NCBI RefSeq assembly: GCF_010728925.1
Contig: NZ_AP022608.1
Coordinates: 5,828,001 to 5,892,000, forward strand
From: Mycolicibacterium gadium
GTDB taxonomy: Bacteria > Actinomycetota > Actinomycetes > Mycobacteriales > Mycobacteriaceae
Direction of reading: 5' to 3'
Length of the DNA stretch: 64,000 bases
Positions within the stretch are counted from its first letter, which is position 1, and each line of letters opens with the position of its first letter. The position numbers and the translations under genes are program-made. Shown piece after piece: positions 10,052 to 18,227 of the stretch. Under the pieces are notes generated by a model that had not been told where the DNA came from, did no database searches, and was given only the letters and a program-made list of their open reading frames with translations.

Positions 10052-11497
10052 TCACGCCGCCGCGGCGGCGCCGTTGTCGTTGTTGGTGCCGGTGGATCCG
10101 CCGGGTTCGGTGCCGTCGCCGGCGCTGTCGCCGCCTTCGCCCGGGTTGCTCGGCGGCGGGTCCGTCGACTGCACGGTGCCCTCGCCGTCCTTCGGGTCGC
10201 CCCGCGTCGTGTCAGCGATGCCTTGGGCGTCGTCGTCGCCGCGGTTGCCGGGCTTGACCTTGAGGCCGTCCCGTACGACGTTCAGCAGAGGCCTTTTTGT
10301 CAGCTTCGGCTTCTGCGGCTTCAGATACTCCGACTGCGCGGCCACCTCGACGGCCTGCTCGACGTGTTCGGCGATCGAAGGCTTGGCTTCGGTCATGCCG
10401 GTGGTCGGCTCAATGATGTTGGCGGCCGGCAGATCACTCGACTGCAGAGGCGCCACCACCGCGGCGAACGTGCGCTCGATCGTCTCGGGGATCTTCGCGA
10501 TCGTCGTCCGAATGTCGGCGCTCGACGGGAGGAACGCCCCCGGGCGATAGGCGCTCGGATCGCTCGGAATCGGGTTGCCCTCGTAGTAGCCGAAGTTGAC
10601 CAGCAGCTCCAACACTGGGTCGAGGACGTCGGCCACGTAGTCGCCGAGGTAGGTGCGAATCAGCGCGGTCAGCGGCAGCTCGTCCGTCGTATAGGTGACG
10701 TACGTCGTGTTGTCCCGGGTCGTGACGTAGGCCGTGATTCGGTCGCCCGGCGAGCTGCACCGTGCATCCGGACAATCCAGCACGGCGCCGCTCTCGGTGA
10801 TCGCGCACGTGTTGGCGTTGCACGTGACCGACGGCGTGCCGTCGGCATTGACCGGCAGGTCGATCTCGGCCTGATTCAGGCGCGTGTTCAGATACGCCGC
10901 CAGCGAATTGACCGCCGAGAACGGATTCAGCACGTATGACGGGGCATTCGAGTTGTAGTCGTACTGGTAGCCGACGTTCACCGCCGCTTGAGCCGGCACC
11001 TCGCTGGGGGTCGGAATCGGGTTGACGCCGATGAGGGCGAACCACGGATAGCGGGTGCCGAAGCCACCGTCGGGACGGGCGACATCGTTGTCCAGGATGA
11101 AGACGGTGTTCGCGTAGGCCGGATCCTGCGTCAATAGCAGCAAACTTGCGTTCGCCGCGCCCCAGCCCGACGAGATGACGGCGTTCTGCTCGCCGGCGTT
11201 CGCGTCCAGCGCTGCTTTGATGCCGGCGGGCCCCTCACGGAAGTTCACGCGAACGATGTCCGTGCCATCGGCTCCGGTGTACATCGGGTCGCGGAACTTC
11301 CCGCCGTAGAAGTCCTCGACGCCCTCTCCGCTGGGATTTGTCGAGCTACCGACGACGATGAGGGCGGCAAGGTCGAGAAGGGATGCGGAGATGGATGCGG
11401 GCTGAGTGACTGCAACGGCACCAACGCTGGCTGCGACCCCCACCGCGGCAGCGCCGATCGCGACCTTGACCGCGCGTTTTCTGCCAGACTCCACCAT
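10052..11497 (-). CDS. Exported protein with a PE-PPE C-terminal hydrolase-like domain
   Basis: A 481-residue protein; GGAGGGGC eight bases before ATG 11497 decides the start. A basic, hydrophobic N terminus (about residues 8-30) is a signal or membrane anchor. Residues about 35-340 match the PE-PPE domain (alpha/beta-hydrolase fold found after PE or PPE domains): [20 protein letters not shown], the [10 protein letters not shown] region and [22 protein letters not shown]. No PE or PPE domain is attached. The usual nucleophile elbow (GYSQGA-like) is replaced by [11 protein letters not shown], so catalysis is doubtful. The tail is Lys/Pro-rich, then Gly/Asp/Thr-rich low complexity ending in Ala. 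Function unknown. Confidence 0.8.
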   Translation of the reverse strand: MVESGRKRAVKVAIGAAAVGVAASVGAVAVTQPASISASLLDLAALIVVGSSTNPSGEGVEDFYGGKFRDPMYTGADGTDIVRVNFREGPAGIKAALDANAGEQNAVISSGWGAANASLLLLTQDPAYANTVFILDNDVARPDGGFGTRYPWFALIGVNPIPTPSEVPAQAAVNVGYQYDYNSNAPSYVLNPFSAVNSLAAYLNTRLNQAEIDLPVNADGTPSVTCNANTCAITESGAVLDCPDARCSSPGDRITAYVTTRDNTTYVTYTTDELPLTALIRTYLGDYVADVLDPVLELLVNFGYYEGNPIPSDPSAYRPGAFLPSSADIRTTIAKIPETIERTFAAVVAPLQSSDLPAANIIEPTTGMTEAKPSIAEHVEQAVEVAAQSEYLKPQKPKLTKRPLLNVVRDGLKVKPGNRGDDDAQGIADTTRGDPKDGEGTVQSTDPPPSNPGEGGDSAGDGTEPGGSTGTNNDNGAAAAA

Positions 11498-11602
11498 TGG
11501 CGCGCCCCTCCGAAGCGATTTCGCAGCAAACCTGTTGCCCACCGGGCATGGTACGCGAGATCGCCGATTTTCGGGCACTCCGGCCGGCGGTACTTCTGCC
11601 GA

Positions 11603-12568
11603 TCAGGCGCCCACTGCTTCGTCGAGCAGAGCGGCGGCCAGTCGGCACCCGGTATGCACGTCCCGCCACAGCCGGGTGACCGGATCGGTCAGCTCGAGCG
11701 CATGGCGACTGTTGCCGAGGATGTGGTCGGCGGCGGCCCTCGCCCTGGCCACCGCTTGCCAATACGCCCGGGCGTCGGCCGCTTCGGCATCCGGACGCCG
11801 CAACGCATCGATGATCTGGAGCCTGGTCGCGTCGATGTCGGATGCGGCCCGGGCCACTTGCGCAGGGGCGGCGTTGGCCAACTCGCCGCCGCTGTAGGAC
11901 GTGGCAAGTCGAGCCCGCATCTGTTCGACGTGGTGGCGCCAGACTCCCTCGGCCGAGCCTGTCACCGCCGCGGCCGCACCGGCCATGGCGATCGCCGCGG
12001 CACGCTGGTCACCTGCAAACGCGTGGCTGTCGTCGACGACGTAACCGGCGATCGTCACGTCGCAGACGCCAGCGACGGCGGAACCCTCGCGACGCGGTTC
12101 GAGCCGTGCGGCGGCACGCGGCACGAGGACGCGGCGGGCGTTCTCCGTGGGCAGCACCAGCCAGTCGGCATATCCGGCGCCGATGACCGATTCCCACCGG
12201 CCGGCCAGCCGCTGATCGGGCCCGACGGCACCCGAGCCGCGATGCGCGGTGGTAGCCACCGCTTCCGGGTCCGAACCCCATACCGCGTGGACAACAGCCT
12301 CTGGGAGCGTCGCGATGTGGTGGGCGGCCGCGTGGAACATCGCCGCAAGCCACCCGAGCGATCCGTCGAGGGACGCGAGTTCGCAGATCTGCGAAACGAA
12401 CTCGTCGGCACCCAATTCCGACCCGCCGTGCCGCGCGGGACGCATCGCGTGTGCGGCTATCGAACCGTGCAGCCCGACAAGTGATTCAGCCATGAGTGCG
12501 TCGTCTTCGCTGGCCAGCTTGTCGAGAATGGCGGTGACGACGCGCGGCACGGTCGTCCGCTCGGCCAT
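11603..12568 (-). CDS. Short acyl-CoA-dehydrogenase-like flavoprotein
   Basis: A 321-residue protein from ATG 12568, preceded by GGAGGTGAGT. It carries the helical N-terminal and C-terminal layout of acyl-CoA-dehydrogenase-type oxygenases (SQICELASLDGSLGWLAAMF is the conserved entry helix; VTRLWRDVHTG is the usual C-terminal motif). The middle beta domain is shortened and the protein is about 60-70 residues shorter than HsaA-type enzymes. It is divergent from the full-length homologue at 12629, with 60 bases between starts. It may be a non-catalytic or partner subunit. Substrate unknown. Confidence 0.72.
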   Translation of the reverse strand: MAERTTVPRVVTAILDKLASEDDALMAESLVGLHGSIAAHAMRPARHGGSELGADEFVSQICELASLDGSLGWLAAMFHAAAHHIATLPEAVVHAVWGSDPEAVATTAHRGSGAVGPDQRLAGRWESVIGAGYADWLVLPTENARRVLVPRAAARLEPRREGSAVAGVCDVTIAGYVVDDSHAFAGDQRAAAIAMAGAAAAVTGSAEGVWRHHVEQMRARLATSYSGGELANAAPAQVARAASDIDATRLQIIDALRRPDAEAADARAYWQAVARARAAADHILGNSRHALELTDPVTRLWRDVHTGCRLAAALLDEAVGA

Positions 12569-12628
12569 ACTCACCTCCACGCGGGCGCCGAACTGGTATT
12601 GAGAAATCGTGGCACGAAAAAGGCAGCC

Positions 12629-13732
12629 GTGAAGCAGAGTACGACGCCGTCGGTGCTCGATTCGGTTCGAGAGTTGATTCCCGAGATCGCCGCGGCCGCC
12701 GCAGCGGTGGACCGAAAGAGCGCGGTCGACCCCGACATGATCGCGCGCCTTCAGGACACGGGCTACTTCGCGCTGTTGCGACCGCACGGTTTTGAGAGCG
12801 AGGGTGACCCCGACGACTATCTGACCGCCACGCGTGAACTCTCCTCGGCGTGTATGTCGACCGGCTGGCTGGCCGGATGGCTGGCGATGAACAGCTGGGG
12901 GTTGTCGGTGCGCAACGAGAGGGTGCAGCAGGACATCTGGGGCGCCGAACCGCGCACGCTGCTGTGCTCGTCCTACGCCCCGACCGGACGGTTGGAGGCC
13001 GTCGACGGCGGGTTCCTGCTGTCCGGTCGATGGGCCCGCTGCACCGGCGCGCGTTATGCGACGTGGTTGAGCGCCGCGGCGCTCCGCGTGGGGTCTGACG
13101 GCGCCGCCCAGGACTTCATGGCGGTGCTGGTGCCGCAGGCTGACTACGTGATCGAGCCGACCTGGAATGGGTTGGGGCTGAGGGGGATTAGCGCAGACGA
13201 TGTCGTCATCTCCGGCGTATTCGTGCCAGAACATCGCGCGTTCAGCTGGCTGAACTTCGATCCGAACGCTGCGACGAAGCTGCTGGACCGGTTGCCGCAG
13301 CCGACGGTGTACACCCTGGCCGGAACCATTCCGCTGCTCGGAGCGGCCCAACGAGTGCTGGCCGAGCGGGTGCCGGACTCTTCGACACCGCTGGATCCGA
13401 TCGCCGTGGCGCGGGCGGACATTGAACTGTCGATGCTTCAGATCAGACGCAATCTAGCCGATCTGATGAACCGCGTGCGTGCCGGCGGATATCCGGATGC
13501 GGACTTGGTGCTCCGTGCGCGTCGGGACCAGGTGATGGCGTGCGAGCGGGCGCTCGCGGCGATCCGCACGGTCGTCCACAATCCTGGGTCCCATGTTGAT
13601 CACGTTCTGCTGGAACGAATCTGGCGCGATGTGCAGACAGCGCAACGCCACGTATCGAGCAATGTGGAACAGGTACTTTCCGTGGCCGGTCGGTTCGCCA
13701 TGGGTCTCAACGTGGACGACCTCATCTGGTAG
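12629..13732 (+). CDS. HsaA-like flavin-dependent monooxygenase oxygenase component
   Basis: A 367-residue acyl-CoA-dehydrogenase-fold protein resembling HsaA (Rv3570c) and related FMNH2-dependent hydroxylases: SSACMSTGWLAGWLAM near the N terminus, SSYAPTGRLEAVDGGFLLSG, GRWARCTGARYATW and GLGLRGISADDVVISGVFVP. GTG 12629 was chosen over TTG 12599. Such enzymes hydroxylate phenolic or cyclic substrates with reduced flavin from a separate reductase, which is not encoded nearby. It is divergent from a shorter paralogue and converges with an IclR regulator six bases away, suggesting a small catabolic module. Confidence 0.8.
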   Translation: MKQSTTPSVLDSVRELIPEIAAAAAAVDRKSAVDPDMIARLQDTGYFALLRPHGFESEGDPDDYLTATRELSSACMSTGWLAGWLAMNSWGLSVRNERVQQDIWGAEPRTLLCSSYAPTGRLEAVDGGFLLSGRWARCTGARYATWLSAAALRVGSDGAAQDFMAVLVPQADYVIEPTWNGLGLRGISADDVVISGVFVPEHRAFSWLNFDPNAATKLLDRLPQPTVYTLAGTIPLLGAAQRVLAERVPDSSTPLDPIAVARADIELSMLQIRRNLADLMNRVRAGGYPDADLVLRARRDQVMACERALAAIRTVVHNPGSHVDHVLLERIWRDVQTAQRHVSSNVEQVLSVAGRFAMGLNVDDLIW

Positions 13733-13737
13733 TGGGG

Positions 13738-14592
13738 TCACACCCAGTCGTCGGACGACAGGGTGCGAAGCACCCGCGACATCATGTCGTCGGTGACGGT
13801 CGTGGAATCGGTCTCGTTCCGCGCTGCGGGTATCGCTCTGCCGATGTGCTCCGATATGCCTCTCGCCGCACGCGTGAGAAACGGCGCCATCCGGTTGAGC
13901 CAGCGGGCGGGCATCGCGCCGGTGAGGGAGAGACCGGCCACCTCACCGTGGGCCATTCGGATGGGTGCTGCGACGCTCGACAGGCCCGCGGCCAGTTCCT
14001 GGTCGTCGTAGGCGAGGCCGTGCCGGGATCGGATCAGTGCCAGCTCCCGGTGCAGTGTGGGCAGGTCGGCGATGGTCGCCGGAGTTCGCTTGGGGAGCGG
14101 ATCGGTCAGCATCGCGTCGACGTCCTCGGCCGACTGTGTGGCCAGCATCGCCTTGCCCAGCGCGCTGGCGTGGGCGGGGGTGCGGCCCGCGACGCGGGTC
14201 GGAACCGCGACATCGCCGCTGCCACCGACCTTGTCGAGATAGACGACGTCCGCTCCCAGCAGCACGCCGAGATGTACGACGAGGGATGTGTCGGCGGCAA
14301 GACGCCTGAGCACCGGCGACGCGACGCCGCGCAACTCGGAGTGATCGACGGCGCGATTCGCCGAGAGAGACGACGCTGCAAGGCAATAACCGTCCGGCCC
14401 GCGGGTGAGCAACCCCGTCGCGTGCAGTTGATTGAGGATGCGGTGTGTCGACGAGCGCGGCAGGCCGGTGTGGGCGGCCACGTCATCGAGGCGGAGCTGC
14501 TTTCCGGCGCGGTCGAACGAGTTGATGATCAACGCGACCCGCGCCACCATCGACGCCGGCGCGTCAGACGCACTGTTCGCAGGACCGACCAA
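13738..14592 (-). CDS. IclR-family transcriptional regulator
   Basis: A 284-residue regulator with an N-terminal winged helix-turn-helix (about residues 20-70: LRLDDVAAHTGLPRSSTHRI with a following wing GLLTRGPDGYCL) and a C-terminal IclR effector domain (LVVHLGVLLGADVVYLDKVGG, HASALGKAMLA). IclR proteins usually bind small aromatic or aliphatic acids and control neighbouring catabolic genes. The likely target is the divergent flavoprotein pair at 11603-13732, with which it is convergent. No operator could be picked out with confidence. Confidence 0.88.
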   Translation of the reverse strand: MVGPANSASDAPASMVARVALIINSFDRAGKQLRLDDVAAHTGLPRSSTHRILNQLHATGLLTRGPDGYCLAASSLSANRAVDHSELRGVASPVLRRLAADTSLVVHLGVLLGADVVYLDKVGGSGDVAVPTRVAGRTPAHASALGKAMLATQSAEDVDAMLTDPLPKRTPATIADLPTLHRELALIRSRHGLAYDDQELAAGLSSVAAPIRMAHGEVAGLSLTGAMPARWLNRMAPFLTRAARGISEHIGRAIPAARNETDSTTVTDDMMSRVLRTLSSDDWV

Positions 14593-14643
14593 GGCCCCTC
14601 CCGTGTCGCGGTTGAGTCACTTCACTGTAGGTGGCAGAAAAAC

Positions 14644-14675
14644 AATCGGCCCCTTGCACGGGCAAGGGGCCGATT
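14644..14675 (-). terminator. Rho-independent terminator of the histidine phosphatase gene
   Basis: A perfect 13-bp inverted repeat (AATCGGCCCCTTG and its complement) with a 6-base loop lies just downstream of the phosphatase stop on the minus strand. It is followed in that direction by TTTTT. It is the clearest intrinsic terminator in the window and separates the phosphatase gene from the IclR gene read in the same direction. Confidence 0.85.
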
Positions 14676-14683
14676 GCTCTCGT

Positions 14684-16162
14684 TCACGCCGCGTTGCTTT
14701 GCGAACCTCCACCGTCGCCATCACCGGAGCCGGAGCTGCCGCTGTCGGCGCCGGCATCACCGGCGGTGCCGGTGCCCGACGTCCCGGATGACGTGCTCTC
14801 ACCTGTCTTGCCGGGTTTCCGGACGATGCTCGTGATGGCGTCCTTGATCCCCGAGAGCTGGCCACGGTTCCCGTTGCGGGCAGGGCGCGTGCCGAGCGTT
14901 CCCGGTACGGACTTGGCACCGTCGCTCGCCTCGTCAGCGTCGACCGCCTCCGACTTCTTGGTGGAGCTGCGCGGCTTGGCGCCGAACGAGCTCGTGGCAG
15001 CAGAGACGCGCGCCGCGATGTCGGTGGATTCCGCAGTCTGCGAGTTGCCGGTCGTCGCTGGGACCGAGGCGACCTGGCTGTGCACGGCCGGGGTGTTTCC
15101 GGTGTCGACGGACTCGGCAGGTTGCGACGTCAGCTTGCCGATCTCGTTGGTGATCTTGGCGGTGACGGCGCGCCTGAACTTGGCGAACGAGAACTGCGTG
15201 TCCGCGGCGCCGCCCTTGACCGCGGTCAGGATCGTTCTGACGTCCCCGGTGGCGAACGCATCGGCGACATCATTGAAGGTCGCGTCCAGCTGACGCGTTA
15301 AGGTGCGCTGCTGAAGGGCGATTTCGGCTTCGAGCGTGGGTTCAGGGCTGAACCGCTGCCCGTTCCAATCGACCAACGTCCAGCCGTCTTCGTTGTTGCC
15401 CTCGATGACGACGTAATCGGTGTTGCCCAACGCAGCCGTCTGCAGCAGCTGTAGCTTCTGGATCGGGGTCAGGTTCTCCACGTTCATCATCGTCCAGAAC
15501 ATGATGGCGCCGCCGTGCGAGTACACGATCACGTTGCGGTCGCCGTTGTCGTACATGGTCTGCAGTGCGCCGTCGACCCTGGCGTCGAACACGTACCCGT
15601 TGAGTCCGTCCGTACCCGGCATGACGGTGCCCTTGTTGAAACGGTCGACCGGGATCTGGGGAATGACGCCAGGCAGTGCCCACCCGATCGGGTACAGCCC
15701 GTACCCACGCGAGGCGTTGGCCTCCGGGGTGCCCTCGAAGACGCCGGCCTCGATCTCCTGAAGGCCGGGCAGTACCTGTACCGGCAGGCCCAGGTACTCC
15801 GACATCGGGGCCGCCGTGAGCTGGGTCCGCACCATCGTGGATGCGTAGATGGCGTCGTAGTTGTTGTCGCCGAGTAGGTCGACCACATCTTCAGCCTGCT
15901 GCTGACCCAACGGGGTCAGCACCGGGCCTGGGGTCGACGTGTCGATGAGTCCGGAGGCGTTGCCCTCGGATTCACCGTGGCGGACGAATGTCACCCGCAT
16001 CGACTCGGCCGCCGAGGCGGGCACCGCCGCGCCGATGAGCATGGCGATTGCGGCCACAACGACGCCGAGGATCCGGTACATCGCCGTTCTGCGCTGACGC
16101 CCTGGCAACTTCACTCGTGTTCGTGAACTCGCCTGGATGACGCCTTCAGACGCACCGTTCAT
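14684..16162 (-). CDS. Secreted histidine phosphatase (phosphoglycerate-mutase-like) with low-complexity tail
   Basis: A 492-residue protein. GGAGGA precedes ATG 16162; ATG 16081 is an alternative. A long basic n-region and a hydrophobic stretch ending PASAAES predict export. Residues about 55-290 are a histidine phosphatase domain: VTFVRHGESEGNASG carries the phospho-accepting His and IVYSHGGAIMFW the second catalytic His. The remaining 200 residues are unusual: a helical region rich in Thr/Ala, then Ser/Gly/Asp low-complexity sequence. The C terminus resembles the tail of the PE-PPE-domain protein at 10052 in composition. Substrate unknown; cell-wall or surface location is inferred. Confidence 0.82.
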   Translation of the reverse strand: MNGASEGVIQASSRTRVKLPGRQRRTAMYRILGVVVAAIAMLIGAAVPASAAESMRVTFVRHGESEGNASGLIDTSTPGPVLTPLGQQQAEDVVDLLGDNNYDAIYASTMVRTQLTAAPMSEYLGLPVQVLPGLQEIEAGVFEGTPEANASRGYGLYPIGWALPGVIPQIPVDRFNKGTVMPGTDGLNGYVFDARVDGALQTMYDNGDRNVIVYSHGGAIMFWTMMNVENLTPIQKLQLLQTAALGNTDYVVIEGNNEDGWTLVDWNGQRFSPEPTLEAEIALQQRTLTRQLDATFNDVADAFATGDVRTILTAVKGGAADTQFSFAKFRRAVTAKITNEIGKLTSQPAESVDTGNTPAVHSQVASVPATTGNSQTAESTDIAARVSAATSSFGAKPRSSTKKSEAVDADEASDGAKSVPGTLGTRPARNGNRGQLSGIKDAITSIVRKPGKTGESTSSGTSGTGTAGDAGADSGSSGSGDGDGGGSQSNAA

Positions 16163-16302
16163 TGAGCAATTCCTCCCGCCGTTGGTGTGGTCCAGCTCAC
16201 GGTGAACGGAAGGTGAACACGGAACAAGGCGCAATCTCATTCAGCGGGACTTGCCTTCGGGATACACGCGGCAGGGTGGGGAGGAGCCCCGGCCCCAGTG
16301 GG

Positions 16303-16375
16303 CGCCCCCGGCAGGATTCGAACCTGCAACCTACGGAGTAGAAATCCGCTGCGCTATCCGTTGCGCCACGGGGGC
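16303..16375 (-). tRNA. tRNA-Arg (anticodon TCT)
   Basis: A 73-base cloverleaf on the minus strand: acceptor GCCCCCG pairs with CGGGGGC, the anticodon loop reads TTTCTAC with anticodon TCT, and the T arm contains GGTTCGAATCC. The CCA end is not encoded. Confidence 0.95.
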
Positions 16376-16742
16376 AGCGCACGGAGTCTAGCCGAATCCC
16401 GCGAACCGATGGATGGCCCTGGGCATCGCCAAAGCCCGTGCCGATTTGGTGAGTCAGGGGTCTACGGTCCTGTTCCCAGCACGGAGCATGCGCCATTCGA
16501 CCTACTGCCCGGAGACCGACGAGTGCTACTACGTCCGCCCGCCGCGCACGGCGCATCCGTCACGCTGCGGATTTCGCCGAGCAAGAACGGTCAGCAGCTG
16601 GGAGTTCTGGACGCCGCAGCTTTCCGTGAGCTGCCGAGTCCGTCAACGCATCGCGACAGCCACTAAAGGCCCGTCGCGCTACCGTGCAGCGGACTAGCGT
16701 GGTGACCACCGAACGGCCTTATGGGAAGGGGAGCGACGGGTA
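16376..16742. other. Intergenic region between tRNA-Arg and the WS/DGAT gene
   Basis: A 367-base stretch with no convincing gene. Open frames here lack ribosome-binding sites and family resemblance, and one runs into the tRNA antisense. The last 20 bases hold GGAAGGGGAG, a likely ribosome-binding site for the acyltransferase at 16743. The promoter of that operon should lie here, but I cannot place it. Confidence 0.6.
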
Positions 16743-18227
16743 ATGAGCGATGTGCCGGACCTCGACGCCGACGGACTCCCGGAGGAACTGAGCGCGTTCG
16801 ATCAGATCCTGCATCGTGGTGAGGCCAACCCGCGCACCCGGTCGGGAATCATGACCGTGGAGATCCTGGACGCCGAGCCGGACTGGGAGCAGTTCCGGCG
16901 ACGGTTCGACAATGCCTCACGCAAGGTGCTGCGGCTGCGGCAGAAGGTCGTCACGCCCACGCTGCCGACGGTGGCGCCGCGGTGGGTCATCGATCCCGAT
17001 TTCAACCTGGACTTCCACGTCCGCCGAATCCGGATCGCCGAGCCGGGCACCCTGCGCCAGGTGCTCGACCTCGCCGACGTCGCCGCGCAGTCGCCGCTCG
17101 ACATCTCCCGGCCGTTGTGGACCGCGACGCTGATCGGGGGGCTCGAAGGCGGCGGTGCTGCGATCATGATGCATCTGAGCCACGCCATCACCGACGGCGT
17201 CGGCGCCGTGGAGATGTTCGCCAACATCTACGACCTCGAACGCGAACCCGCACCGCGAGCGATCCCGCCATTGCCGATTCCACAGGACCTCTCGCCCAAC
17301 GACTTGATGCGGCAAGGGGTTCGGCGTCTCCCCGGCACGATCGCGGGTCGCGCGCGGGGTGTGGTGGCCGGTGCCGCTCATGTGGTGACCGAGGCGATCC
17401 GCGACCCGGTCTCGCGATTGGGCAGCGTCGTCGGCTACGCGATGTCCGGCGCCCGCGTGCTGGGACCGGTCGCCGATCCGTCGCCGGTGCTGCGCCGACG
17501 CAGCCTGTCGTCGCGCAGCGAGGCCATCGACATCAAGTTCGGCGACCTGCATCGCGCGGCCAAGGCGGCGGGTGGCTCGATCAACGACGCGTACCTGGCC
17601 GGACTGTGCGGCGCGCTGCGCCTCTACCACGAGGCCAAAGGCGTTCCCATCGACGCATTGCCGATGGCGGTACCCGTCAACCTGCGCTCCGAGGCCGACC
17701 CCGCCGGTGGAAACCGTTTCGCCGGAGTCAATCTCGCCGCGCCGATCGGGCTGCAGGACCCCGAGGTGCGAATCAAGAACATTCGCTCACAGATGACGAG
17801 CAAGCGCGAGGAGCGGGCGATCGACATGGTCGGCGCCATCGCCCCGGTGATCAGCCTGTTGCCTGACTCGGTGCTCGAATCGATGGCGGGTTCGATCGTC
17901 AACTCCGATGTGCAGGCCAGCAACGTGCCCGTTTATGCGGGCGACACTTTCATCGCCGGAGCAAAGATCCTGCGGCAGTATGGAATTGGCCCGCTGCCCG
18001 GCGTGGCGATGATGGTGGTGCTGATCTCGCGGGCGGGGTACTGCACCATCACCACGCGCTACGATCGCGCCGCGATCAACGACCCGGACCTATGGGCTCG
18101 CTGCGTGTTGTCGGGGTTCGACGAAGTCCTCGCTCTGGGCGGCGACGGCCGTGCAGAGCCGGCGTCGTTCTCCGCGGACTCGCCCGACACTGCCCAAATC
18201 TCACCGAACGGAAGTGCGCTGCAATGA
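16743..18227 (+). CDS. Wax ester synthase/diacylglycerol acyltransferase (WS/DGAT) family protein
   Basis: A 494-residue acyltransferase of the WS/DGAT family, which makes triacylglycerol or wax esters from acyl-CoA. The catalytic HHxxxDG motif appears as SHAITDG within MHLSHAITDGVGAVEMF: the first His is Ser here, the second His and the DG are kept. The family C-terminal motifs are visible (AVPVNLRSEADPAGGNRF, SNVPVYAGDTFIAGAKI). It corresponds to Rv2484c by synteny. Its stop overlaps the plsC start, tying it to the glycerolipid acyltransferases downstream. Confidence 0.9.
   Translation: MSDVPDLDADGLPEELSAFDQILHRGEANPRTRSGIMTVEILDAEPDWEQFRRRFDNASRKVLRLRQKVVTPTLPTVAPRWVIDPDFNLDFHVRRIRIAEPGTLRQVLDLADVAAQSPLDISRPLWTATLIGGLEGGGAAIMMHLSHAITDGVGAVEMFANIYDLEREPAPRAIPPLPIPQDLSPNDLMRQGVRRLPGTIAGRARGVVAGAAHVVTEAIRDPVSRLGSVVGYAMSGARVLGPVADPSPVLRRRSLSSRSEAIDIKFGDLHRAAKAAGGSINDAYLAGLCGALRLYHEAKGVPIDALPMAVPVNLRSEADPAGGNRFAGVNLAAPIGLQDPEVRIKNIRSQMTSKREERAIDMVGAIAPVISLLPDSVLESMAGSIVNSDVQASNVPVYAGDTFIAGAKILRQYGIGPLPGVAMMVVLISRAGYCTITTRYDRAAINDPDLWARCVLSGFDEVLALGGDGRAEPASFSADSPDTAQISPNGSALQ

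Noticed and set aside
16413-16697. 94-codon frame between tRNA-Arg and the WS/DGAT gene
   Set aside because: No ribosome-binding site, family resemblance or plausible composition; ends close to the real start at 16743 without coupling.
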